Below are positions 1 to 7,548 of a DNA stretch of 64,000 nt, in pieces. The translations under genes and the position numbers were made by a program. Where the stretch lies: contig NZ_PVNG01000031.1 of assembly GCF_003001935.1 (NCBI RefSeq), positions 1-64,000 on the forward strand, in the 5' to 3' direction. How positions within the stretch are numbered: position 1 is the stretch's first letter; the number at the start of each line of letters is the position of its first letter. The DNA is from Nonomuraea fuscirosea (lineage in GTDB: Bacteria; Actinomycetota; Actinomycetes; Streptosporangiales; Streptosporangiaceae). The notes under the pieces were generated by a model that saw only the letters and a list, made by a program, of their open reading frames with translations, searched no databases and had not been told where the DNA came from.

Positions 1-53
1 ACGACGCCGCAACGACGCACGACAGACTGGCCGAAAACAGCACCTGTCGCCCA

Positions 54-90
54 TGTCCTGGGACTCATCCGTCAAGCATGTCCCGGGACA
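54..90. repeat. Two tandem palindromic 12-mers at the left edge
   Basis: Positions 79-90 are a perfect palindrome (TGTCCCGGGACA). A one-mismatch version starts 25 bp upstream at 54-65. Spaced copies of one palindrome can be a repressor or recombinase site, or the end of an insertion sequence. I see no transposase in the window, so this could be the tip of a neighbouring element cut by the window edge. The function is not determined. Confidence 0.4.
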
Positions 91-171
91 ACACAATGGC
101 CATCATGACCCGACGGATGAGAACTTTCTCTACGACTTCAAGGGCAGCCCGCCTGCGGCGACCTGCCACGC

Positions 172-231
172 GGCGGGCAGTCACTGGCCGCGCTGCGGCT
201 CTTCGGCCGGTCGCGGCCAGTGCTGCCCGCC
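172..231 (+). other. 20-bp hairpin upstream of the reverse transcriptase; candidate structured RNA
   Basis: Positions 172-192 pair with 212-231 to give a 20-bp stem with only T181 bulged; the inner arms are CACTGGCCGCG and its exact complement. The 19-nt loop can form a small inner CGGC/GCCG pairing. No T-run follows, so it is not a classical terminator. It ends 99 nt before the GTG start of the reverse transcriptase. Several defence-associated RT families need a non-coding RNA encoded beside the RT, so a structured RNA partner is a fair inference. Transcription is not shown by the sequence. Confidence 0.5.
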
Positions 232-330
232 CATGAGGCATGAGCCAACGCGCGAGAAGTCTTCTTCGGCATGGAAACTCCTGTCCCGAAAGGCGTCCAA
301 GCCCGTATCATCTCTCACCGGAGGTACGCA

Positions 331-1941
331 GTGGCTCTGGTAGATGACGGTTCGTTCCGGCGAGCAGTGGAGAATATCGGGAAGTGGGGAGACACAGATG
401 TGTTTCCGTTTCCTATCGAGAACCACGTAATGCATGACCGAACCGACGATGTCATTACGCTACTGAAGCAAATTCCCCCGAAGTTTCGTGAATACATAAA
501 TACCGACGGGCTTCATAGCTACTCGACACTTGCCCCAGTCGGCTACACGGGATTCCGCTGGGCAACACAAATCGATCCAATGTGGAACGCCTATCTTCTC
601 AGCCTGGTCATATCCATGGCGAGTGACATCGAACAGCAGAGAATACCCGAAGACGCAAAGACAGTATTCTCTTATCGCTATCGGCCGAGAAGTTCCAGTT
701 TGTTCAGTAAAGATGGTTGGAAGAACTTTCAGGATCGCACTAGAAGTCTAGCCGAGTCTCACGGATATGTTGTGACTGTCGACATCGCAGACTTCTATTC
801 GCGCATTTATCATCACCGCCTAGAAAACGCGCTACAGAACGCCGACCCGGGGAAAAATAAAGCTCCACAGGTTATGCATATTCTGGGTACGATCTCAAAC
901 GGCACGTCTTATGGGCTGCCAGTAGGAGGTCCAGCAGCACGACTGTTGGCCGAGCTTGTCCTGAGTCGGGTCGACTATCTCCTGATGGCTTCTCCAGAAA
1001 TCGGACCTTTCTGCAGATACGCGGACGACTACCGGTTCTTCGTAAACGACTTGCAGAAGGCATATAGAATTCTGGGATTCTTGTCTGAGAAGCTGCTCCG
1101 CAATGAAGGATTGTCGCTCCAGAAGAGCAAGACAAGGATCATGACGTCAACCGAGTACCTATCGGTTCTTGATCCGCCTAATCCACCTCCCGGAAGTGCA
1201 GTACGATTTCTAGGCCTTCACATACACTTCGATCCGTACTCGACGACAGCTGTAGAAGACTACGAGAAGCTCAAAGCGCAGCTTAGTCAGTTTGACATCC
1301 TGGGCCTATTACGATCGGAGTTGACAAAGGGCCGCATCCATGCAGCGCTGACACGTCGACTCGTAAATGCTCTCAAGTTCATGGATGAAGAGCCTCGCGA
1401 GCAAGCAATTCTGTCTCTGCTGGAGAATATAGAAACTCTTGCTCCTGTTGTGCCACAAGTCATGCTGGCAATCCGAGACGCTCTAGACAGCACATCCAAT
1501 CAGGATTTCACTCTCCAGGTCCACCGCAAAGTTCGCCAGCTTATTGACGAGTCTCACATTGCGAGAATCGAGCTTAATCTTTCATATATCATCAGAGTGC
1601 TGGCTAGCTCGCGCTCCACAGAAAACGAGCACACGCTAGTTCGCCTCTACGGCGCACAACATGGCTACGGAAGCGGCATTGCTCCAATTATTCAACGCGA
1701 TATCATGCTGACTATGGCGCGCTGGCAAGCGGCGTATTGGCTCAGTGATCAGAAAAACTACTTCCACAACTTTCACCCCTGGGTCAAACGAGCGTTCGTA
1801 ATCGGTTCGTATTACCTTGGAGATGAAGGAAAGCATTGGCGCGATGGAAACAAGTCAGCGCTACGGCCATTCGACCTAGTGGTTCGAGACTGGGCAGCAT
1901 CGAAGCGAAATGGCGCCGGGGATTGGAAGGTGCCAATTTGA
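331..1941 (+). CDS. Abi/UG-type (defence-associated) reverse transcriptase
   Basis: This 536-aa protein is a reverse transcriptase. The palm motifs are clear: motif A around residues 148-161 with DIADFYSRIYHH (catalytic Asp151), motif B at about 193-208 (SYGLPVGGPAARLLAE) and motif C CRYADDYRFF with the catalytic Asp pair at 232-233. The FYxxIYxH and GLPVGgpaaRLLAE forms fit the Abi/unknown-group (DRT) RTs rather than retrons or group II introns; no maturase, HNH or retron VTG motif is seen. About 230 C-terminal residues match nothing I recognise. The GTG at 331 is preferred because GGAGG lies 6 nt upstream; an ATG at 271 has no SD. The stop overlaps the next gene by 4 nt. Base composition is much AT-richer than the right half of the window, which suggests acquisition. 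A role in phage defence is inferred from family and neighbourhood. Confidence 0.85.
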   Translation: MALVDDGSFRRAVENIGKWGDTDVFPFPIENHVMHDRTDDVITLLKQIPPKFREYINTDGLHSYSTLAPVGYTGFRWATQIDPMWNAYLLSLVISMASDIEQQRIPEDAKTVFSYRYRPRSSSLFSKDGWKNFQDRTRSLAESHGYVVTVDIADFYSRIYHHRLENALQNADPGKNKAPQVMHILGTISNGTSYGLPVGGPAARLLAELVLSRVDYLLMASPEIGPFCRYADDYRFFVNDLQKAYRILGFLSEKLLRNEGLSLQKSKTRIMTSTEYLSVLDPPNPPPGSAVRFLGLHIHFDPYSTTAVEDYEKLKAQLSQFDILGLLRSELTKGRIHAALTRRLVNALKFMDEEPREQAILSLLENIETLAPVVPQVMLAIRDALDSTSNQDFTLQVHRKVRQLIDESHIARIELNLSYIIRVLASSRSTENEHTLVRLYGAQHGYGSGIAPIIQRDIMLTMARWQAAYWLSDQKNYFHNFHPWVKRAFVIGSYYLGDEGKHWRDGNKSALRPFDLVVRDWAASKRNGAGDWKVPI

Positions 1942-2612
1942 TCTCCGTCAATGATTTCGCTAATCATGCCTCACTGTGGCGCCATGTAGCACCCACGCTT
2001 GAGCAGGTGGTGCGCTGGTCGAACTCCCAACAGAATTCCCTCGGTAGCGCTCCAGCAAGCACGGGCAGGCCGGCTCGAAGAGCTTTGATATCAGAAACTG
2101 CCTTCCGACTGACCGCTGCTGGGTACTCGCCGCAGTCGTTCAACTCCTATAGTCTTGAGGATGATGCGCGCTCTTTTATCTCTATGCTCCCACGAGGACA
2201 TGTCGAGAGCTACGCGCTAACTCCGATCGAATGGCAAGACGTCAAGAATCTGAGCGTTGTCATCAATAAGTATCTCGGACAACAAGCAACACTCGTCTTC
2301 TTTCCGGCGATACCCGGTTGCGGGATAGTTGATTCTGCGCGTGCGGATATCTTGATAGAAGACAACCTCGTTGAAGTCAAGGCAGTAACGAGACAGTTTC
2401 GCGCTCTGGATTTCCGGCAAGTCCTGACCTATTCAGCCATGCTATATGCCTCGAAATCTCAGATAAGAAGGATCACTCTTCTTAATCCGAGGCGTGCACG
2501 CTATGTCACGGGGTCCTTGGACGAATTATCAATGGCAGCATCCGGTCGGTCGGCGCCTGAACTGATGCAGGACCTGGTCAACAGCATGATCGGGTTGCAA
2601 GTATCTGGATGA
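1938..2612 (+). CDS. PD-(D/E)XK nuclease-like partner of the reverse transcriptase
   Basis: A 224-aa product from a TTG start at 1938. GGAAGG sits 7 nt upstream and the start overlaps the RT stop (TTGA), so the two genes are probably translationally coupled. The longer open frame back to 1836 lies inside the RT and is not needed. The C-terminal half carries a restriction-endonuclease-like core: ADILIEDNLVEVKAV gives Asp137, Glu146 and Lys148, followed about 13 residues later by Gln161 and Tyr165 (RQVLTY). The N-terminal 130 residues are unrecognised. The nuclease call rests on this motif only. Its likely job is the effector or processing partner of the RT; the substrate is unknown. Confidence 0.68.
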   Translation: MISVNDFANHASLWRHVAPTLEQVVRWSNSQQNSLGSAPASTGRPARRALISETAFRLTAAGYSPQSFNSYSLEDDARSFISMLPRGHVESYALTPIEWQDVKNLSVVINKYLGQQATLVFFPAIPGCGIVDSARADILIEDNLVEVKAVTRQFRALDFRQVLTYSAMLYASKSQIRRITLLNPRRARYVTGSLDELSMAASGRSAPELMQDLVNSMIGLQVSG

Positions 2613-2668
2613 AACGTGTAAGCGTGCGTATGCAATGACGCCCTTTGTCTAGTGCTCAGCTTTTTATA

Positions 2669-3673
2669 CTATTCGATAGCCGCGGCTAAGACCTCGTGCC
2701 GAAGCTGCAAGCGCATCTCTTCAGTGAATGGCCAACGCGAGTTCTTCCTGATATTACAGGTAGAGCACATCAATACGAGATTGCTTAAGCGATGCGGGCC
2801 ACCGGCTGCAAGTGGCTTGAAGTGGTCGAGATGTATCTTCAGCCTGTGTTCTTCGAACCTCCGCTCACAGACCCAGCAGCAACCGGACTGCATAACGTTG
2901 AGCTTTTCTATCGCCGTGCGTGTGATGAAGTCTGCTGCACCGAGTTTCTTCAGAGCCCTACGACGGGACTCCGAACGTCGAGAAGCCTCCCTTCGCCTGG
3001 CACGGATTTCAGGATCCTTACCCCGTTCCACATATCTGCGGTACGCCTCTGCGCGGTGCTTCTGGTGGTAATCACGATGGACTCGACGACTCCAATCCCT
3101 ATTAGCCAGATGATAGGCACGAGTCTTGGCGATTTTCCGCTCACGATCGAACCTGTATAGGAGACGGCCGCGACTTAGGATTCTCTCTCGGTTCGCCCGA
3201 TAGTAGGCACTTGAGCAGTTCTTACACCAAACCTTTAGGCCGTCGCCCGAAGAACTGTCTCGATTGAACTCTACCCTCAGCTTTTCTTCCAGGCACTTAG
3301 AGCACCGTTTGGTGTCGGGATTTCCAGTGTATGTGATGCGACGTGCATGACCGCATGACATACTGTCTTTTCCTAGTGTATAGATATCGACCGATTTTTC
3401 TACTCCACAACTGCAGCGACACCATGCCATACGGTTTGGGGGTCCGTCATAGGAAAGGATGAGCCACTCCCCAATTTGATCTCCTGGTTTCGGGACATTT
3501 CGTTTTCTCCAGCAGCCGCATGACAGTGTTTTAAGGTGCAGAAGACTGGAGGCGTATTGTCTTCTTTCGGTTCCGCAGCGACATTGACATAGCCAGACGG
3601 CTCCCCTGATGTGGCGGAGTACTAGCCAGTGACCGTATCGTTGGCCAACATCAACATGGGGTGAGTGTCTCAT
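2669..3673 (-). CDS. HNH endonuclease with two N-terminal zinc-ribbon-like units
   Basis: A 334-aa protein. Residues 10-55 and 63-110 are two related units (GQ/GD-start, then WxCxCxCG and SCGC/SCGH) that look like small zinc ribbons. A further CxxC...CxxC cluster at about 124-153 (CSKCLEEK, WCKNC) resembles the DNA-binding part of phage HNH proteins. A long basic helical stretch follows. The C-terminal HNH core spans about 264-311: CCWVC, LDHFKPL (His284), Asn298, then CSTCNIRK. It is convergent with the RT-nuclease pair, 56 nt away, and of similar AT-rich composition. It may be a homing-type or defence nuclease; the target is unknown. No clear SD precedes the annotated start. Confidence 0.82.
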   Translation of the reverse strand: MRHSPHVDVGQRYGHWLVLRHIRGAVWLCQCRCGTERRQYASSLLHLKTLSCGCWRKRNVPKPGDQIGEWLILSYDGPPNRMAWCRCSCGVEKSVDIYTLGKDSMSCGHARRITYTGNPDTKRCSKCLEEKLRVEFNRDSSSGDGLKVWCKNCSSAYYRANRERILSRGRLLYRFDRERKIAKTRAYHLANRDWSRRVHRDYHQKHRAEAYRRYVERGKDPEIRARRREASRRSESRRRALKKLGAADFITRTAIEKLNVMQSGCCWVCERRFEEHRLKIHLDHFKPLAAGGPHRLSNLVLMCSTCNIRKNSRWPFTEEMRLQLRHEVLAAAIE

Positions 3674-3872
3674 GCTTGTGATAATAGAAATTTTGATAGC
3701 AGTTCATCAACTAAACGGGCTAGGCAGATCCACAGCCCTGGTTGCCGGCATGTACTCTCTTCACTCGCCCTGAACCTCTTGGCTTTTCTTCCCGTCGTGG
3801 CATGAGCCGGACGGAGCCGGGGCCTGTGCTGCACATCAACGCTATGCGGTGAGGGCACACCCCTGTCGCAGA

Positions 3873-4086
3873 GGGCTGAGGCCGTGACGATCGCGGACTT
3901 CGGTGCCCGTCGTAAGGGCTGGGGCGATCGCCGGCAAGGCCCTCCTCCGTCGGACCTTGCCACCGAGTGACGAGGGCTGAGGTGACAGCAGCGTCCCACA
4001 TCCGGACACATCCGTGCCATCGTTACCATGCGCCTGACCACGGCCGCCATCAGCCGAGCAGGGTGCTTGTTCCGCCTGAAAGCGGA
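3873..4086. repeat. Direct repeat, left copy, with internal hairpin
   Basis: About 210 bp here match 5293-5521 in the same orientation with scattered differences, including the landmark block around GGCGATCGCCGGCAAGG. An internal stem pairs 3933-3939 with 3955-3961; in the other copy this stem is a perfect 10 bp. No convincing gene lies in 3674-4294. The two copies bracket the small gene at 4385-4927, as if that gene were a cassette. Confidence 0.7.
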
Positions 4087-4294
4087 AGGCCAGCAGTTCT
4101 ACCGGATCGCGGGCATCGGGCGAAAAATGAGGACCGCTGACGAGGTGGTTTGCTGTACAGCAGAGCATTACAGCAACAGGGCCGCACAGCGCCTCATGCT
4201 GACGCCCGCCACCACACGCCTGAGCAGGGCGGATGCCTGTCCAGCTGGTGACTGGCTCCCGTTTGCAAGCAGGTAGTCGGAAGGGCTCTCCCTG

Positions 4295-4324
4295 ACCTGG
4301 CCCCGGCTTCAGCCGGGGCCAGGT
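4295..4324 (-). terminator. Strong hairpin terminator of the gene at 4385-4927
   Basis: A perfect 13-bp GC-rich stem (4295-4307 with 4312-4324) with a 4-nt loop lies 61 nt past the stop of the minus-strand gene. There is no long T-run, as is common for actinomycete hairpin terminators. It could also stop transcription coming from the left. Confidence 0.7.
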
Positions 4325-4384
4325 TCGCTCTTCTGGGGCATGCCAGCGTGCCGCCCCGTCATAGACATGCCGACAGGTGTCGAT

Positions 4385-4927
4385 TCAGATGTGACTCCCG
4401 AGCTGTTCAATTGCTGTACGCGCGAAGCCTTGCGCGCCCTCGCTTGCGCCAGCCGTTAGTCCGGTCGCGATGGGGGCGAGCAGACCCTTCAGTGCAGCCA
4501 CCGCGCGGCGCAGCTTGCCACGATCCGGTTCAGACTGGGTGACCTCGGCCAGCGCATCATCTGCCGCGGTTTGCGCGTCCGCCAAGTCCTCGTCGGCAAG
4601 ACCAAGGCCCGTCAGTCCTTCGCGGGTACTGATCAGCGCCTGCGCCAGCAGCTCGAACCCTGGGGCAATCTGCTGCTCGCCGAAGTTTTGCGCTTGGTTG
4701 ACCGTGCCGCTGTTGTTCCAGGCCAACTGGGCGCTGTCAGCGCTCCCGTGGATCACAGGCCCGTAGTTGATTGTGGTGTGACCTTGTACAGCGAAGCCGG
4801 TCGGCAGGTCTGGTTCATCAACGTTGATCGCTACCGTGATCGGGTGTTTGTCGAATTCCTTCTGGATTTCGCGCGCCATCCTCGCGATGCCCTGCTTGTT
4901 GATCGTCACCTTGGTCCTCGGGGTCAA
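4385..4927 (-). CDS. Conserved-looking protein of unknown function (180 aa)
   Basis: I do not recognise the family. The start is TTG at 4927 with a perfect AAGGAGG 6 nt upstream; the open frame to 5023 lacks any such signal. The N-terminal 45 residues are polar with an ITVAIN stretch. The middle is glycine- and asparagine-rich (VQGHTTINYGPVIHGS) and reads like beta structure. Residues from about 95 on are alanine-rich amphipathic helices. There is no signal peptide or membrane segment. It ends at a strong hairpin and is bracketed by the 3873-4086 and 5293-5521 direct repeats, which suggests a mobile cassette. Clean translation signals make it a real gene. Confidence 0.7.
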   Translation of the reverse strand: MTPRTKVTINKQGIARMAREIQKEFDKHPITVAINVDEPDLPTGFAVQGHTTINYGPVIHGSADSAQLAWNNSGTVNQAQNFGEQQIAPGFELLAQALISTREGLTGLGLADEDLADAQTAADDALAEVTQSEPDRGKLRRAVAALKGLLAPIATGLTAGASEGAQGFARTAIEQLGSHI

Positions 4928-5292
4928 GGTTTTCCTCCTTAGAGGTCTGTCGCCTACTAGGTTACGGCTGAGTGCGACACTTCTAGGGCCCGCACCCGAC
5001 TGACCTCTCGACGGCCAACACACCCTACGACTCGCAACAAGGTCTGCGGGCTCGCGCGGGTTCGTGGCTCGAGATCAGCGGTCCTGCCTTATCGCTTGAA
5101 ATTCCGACGTTCCAGCGACGAGCAGGCACCGAACAGCGCTCTGCTAACCACCTCGCTACGTAACACGTCCCTGGACACCGCTGTACCTCATTGGAAGCTG
5201 GTCGAGGCAGAGGGACCGCTGACCAGGTGCTTGTTGCACCGGTGGACTCCCGCGGACGATCTCGAACTGGCTACGATTCAGAAGGCGGCACG

Positions 5293-5521
5293 GTGGCTGA
5301 GGCCGTGACGATCGCGGACTCCGGTACCCGTCGTACAGGCTGGGGCGATCGCCGGCAAGGCCCTCCTTCGTCGGGCCTTGCCACCGGGTGCCCATGGCTG
5401 AGGTGACAGCAGCGCTGACAGCAACGTCCTCACACACCGACTCATCCGCGCCACCGTCTACACGCGCCTGACCACTGTCTCGATCTACCGAGCAGGGTGA
5501 TCGGTCCGCCTGAAAAGCGGA
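5293..5521. repeat. Direct repeat, right copy, with a perfect 10-bp stem-loop
   Basis: Second copy of the 3873-4086 repeat. Positions 5354-5363 (GGCAAGGCCC) pair exactly with 5373-5382 around a 9-nt loop. The left copy keeps most of this stem despite base changes, so a structured RNA or DNA hairpin may be under selection. The repeat sits in a non-coding stretch (4928-5572) without a supportable gene. Confidence 0.7.
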
Positions 5522-5578
5522 CGGTCGCGGTTCGCCTGAGGTGCGGTTTTGGGGTGCACTTCGTAGAGTGGAGGGCAA

Positions 5579-5621
5579 CAAGAAGCCCCCGGCGGATGGC
5601 CAAACCTGACGGGGGCTCTTG
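5579..5621 (-). terminator. Hairpin terminator after the 5925-6860 gene or its small follower
   Basis: CAAGAAGCCCCC (5579-5590) pairs with GGGGGCTCTTG (5611-5621) with one bulged A; the loop is 20 nt. It lies just past the small minus-strand frame ending at 5650. There is no T-run. Confidence 0.55.
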
Positions 5622-5649
5622 CTGGATCACGGGTCCAAGGAGGCGGTGC

Positions 5650-5772
5650 CTACTTGGACCCGTTGCCGTTCACGAACCAGTCCACCACGATGAGGATCGC
5701 TCGGAAGATGAGCGGCCCCCACTCGTAGCGACCCGGCAGATCCCGGCGCCGTCGTCGCCTGTTGGCAGCCAC
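5650..5772 (-). CDS. Possible 40-aa basic, hydrophobic-tailed peptide
   Basis: A GTG at 5772 has an AAAGGA-type SD close upstream. The product begins with six consecutive arginines after residue 4 and ends with a hydrophobic stretch (PLIFRAILIVVDWFV), like small membrane-active peptides. It lies between the modification-reader nuclease gene and a hairpin terminator on the same strand. It is too short for a firm call; a toxin-like or membrane role is only a guess. Confidence 0.33.
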   Translation of the reverse strand: MAANRRRRRRDLPGRYEWGPLIFRAILIVVDWFVNGNGSK

Positions 5773-5924
5773 GATGTCCTTTCTCCGGCCCGGGTTGTTG
5801 TGGTCGAGGGGATCGACCGCGGGCCGAGGTTGGTCGATCCCCGCGGGGAGCATCGGCCAACAAGGCTGTTGCCAGGTGTGACGGACGTTGCGAGGGCGCG
5901 GGTAGGCGCCGACCTCGGGCTATG

Positions 5925-6860
5925 TCATGGGTTCGAAGCGTGTGTCTTGTCGGGCTCGTAGGTGGATGCGCGGCGCCATATCGTGTCCTCAGGCCAGATG
6001 ACGTCGATGTCCAGAGAACGGCAGAGGTCCATGAGGTCCACTCTGGGACGGGAGGGCACGAGCAGTGCCATGCATTCGACGTCCACGTAGCGGCGGTAGT
6101 CCAGGAGTTGGCCGATGGCCATTCTTACGGCTTCGCGGGCGACAGTCCCCTTCGCTTCGATGAGCTCCTTGCGATCAGGGTCGTAAAGGTCGGTGTAGAG
6201 CGGCTTGTTCTCCTCTGCGGGGGTGATCTGGTGGCGGTGCAGAGCGTGGCCTTGTGAGCCCATGTAGTCGACGTACGCGCGAACCAGCGTGGCTTCCCGC
6301 CGCTCCGCTTCGTAGGGGGCGCGACCGGGGTCGATAACGGACTGTTCGCTGCGCTGCTCTTCGGGGGGCACTTCTCTGACGGTGGGCGCTGCCGATGGCG
6401 TGCGGGGGATGCGGGCGCCGTCCGTCAGCGCAGCGTCTACCGGGCGCAGGCGAAACATGAACACGCTGCGGATAGGCCCGTCGTTGGTCTCAGGGGCGTC
6501 GGTCACGTAGAAGGGGTGCTGTTCATCGACCTCGAAGCGCCCGATGTACTGCACTCCTTGGGGAACAGCACGGAAGAGGCGCAGAGCGCGACCGTCGTGT
6601 CGATGATTGAGGACAGCCAGATTGCCCTGGGTCATCTTCTGATCACCGATCTGGCCTTCGCCTGCGTAGTGGTAGCAACCGTCGTCACCCCAGCCGTCGT
6701 AGTAGCCGTGCTGATGTCCCTTATGGGGATCAGTGAAGAGAAGCACGTTCGGCGTAACCCGTGAGGGGCCGATGCCCCCCTGCCGGCGACCGCCGTACTT
6801 CTCGTGTAGGTCTCGACGAACGCAGGTGTCGCCAGGACGAAGTTCCCAGTCGCCCTCCAC
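5925..6860 (-). CDS. SRA-like reader fused to a PD-(D/E)XK nuclease (type IV restriction-like)
   Basis: A 311-aa protein from GTG 6860, which has GGAGGT just upstream; a GTG at 6914 would add 18 residues. Residues 8-140 form a modification-reader domain also found in the enzyme at 9327-10679: RRDLHEKYGG, QGGIGPSR, LLFTDP, HGYYDGW, HYAGEGQ, DGRALRLF. This resembles the SRA/YDG fold, or the reader part of ScoMcrA-type enzymes. After a variable linker, about 185-292 carry a nuclease core: TDLYDPDRKELIEAKG (Asp224, Glu235, Lys237) then GQLLDY. It should cut DNA bearing a modified or sulfur-bearing base step; the exact modification cannot be read from sequence. It is AT-richer than the chromosome-like half. 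Confidence 0.8.
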   Translation of the reverse strand: MEGDWELRPGDTCVRRDLHEKYGGRRQGGIGPSRVTPNVLLFTDPHKGHQHGYYDGWGDDGCYHYAGEGQIGDQKMTQGNLAVLNHRHDGRALRLFRAVPQGVQYIGRFEVDEQHPFYVTDAPETNDGPIRSVFMFRLRPVDAALTDGARIPRTPSAAPTVREVPPEEQRSEQSVIDPGRAPYEAERREATLVRAYVDYMGSQGHALHRHQITPAEENKPLYTDLYDPDRKELIEAKGTVAREAVRMAIGQLLDYRRYVDVECMALLVPSRPRVDLMDLCRSLDIDVIWPEDTIWRRASTYEPDKTHASNP

Positions 6861-7075
6861 GTTACCTCCATATTTTAGGTGTCCATCGAAGGGTAAAATA
6901 TCAGCTTCCCTCACTCAACCGCCAGCAGTCCGGACGCTACAGCGGCGACCCACAACCGCAGTCGAGCCGGCACGGCTAGCCCCCTGCTTGCCGAGGTGGC
7001 CGCTGCGTACGCCAACCAGCAATTAACCGCCTACTAACTAACTAACTAATCCATGGCACTCTCACCCCTTGAGCC

Positions 7076-7104
7076 CTTATACCAATACCCCGTATGGGTA
7101 TAAG
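7076..7104. promoter_or_regulatory. 29-bp dyad between divergent reader-nuclease and exonuclease genes
   Basis: CTTATACC (7076-7083) and GGTATAAG (7097-7104) are exact inverted repeats. Inside them ATAC-CCC-GTAT is a second palindrome, so nearly the whole 29 bp is symmetric. A TATACT hexamer at 7110-7115 could be a -10 box on the plus strand, but no good -35 is seen. Position in a 688-bp divergent intergenic region fits an operator for a dimeric regulator. A short (ACTA)n run lies at 7032-7049; otherwise 6861-7548 holds no gene I can support. Confidence 0.45.
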
Positions 7105-7548
7105 CATGCTATACTGGCGATGGGCATGATGCAACCTGTATGACCTTGGACGCCCTCGTACCTTCTCTGACCTGCAGAGACTTCATTGCGGCGCCCCCGA
7201 AGCACAGTGGCGTGCGGCCTTAGGGCTCACGACGGGGAATGCCTTCTAGACCCTGGATGACACGATTGCGGGTTAGTCAGTCAGTCATCATTTCGTGGTC
7301 GACCAAAGAGTGAGCTACTTCGTGCTCGTCCTCCACGACCCCATGGCCGACGTCGACCTGACGCCCCAGCACAGCTCGGTGTGGACTGTCTGGCATCGTC
7401 GAGACACAGGCCACACGGTGTCCGACTTTCAGCCGCTTTGCCTTGCACGAGAACAACGAGCTTGCTGCAATCCCGGGAGATGCATTGCATCAATTGGAAA
7501 GAGATGTCATTCTGCTCGCTCGCAGGGCGATTCTCTGGAGGTTCTGTC

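Noticed and set aside
271..330. Alternative ATG start for the reverse transcriptase
   Set aside because: No ribosome site, whereas GTG 331 has GGAGG at 6 nt.
331..1941. Retron or group II intron identity for the reverse transcriptase
   Set aside because: No maturase or HNH part and no retron VTG motif; the motif A/B/C style fits Abi/UG RTs.
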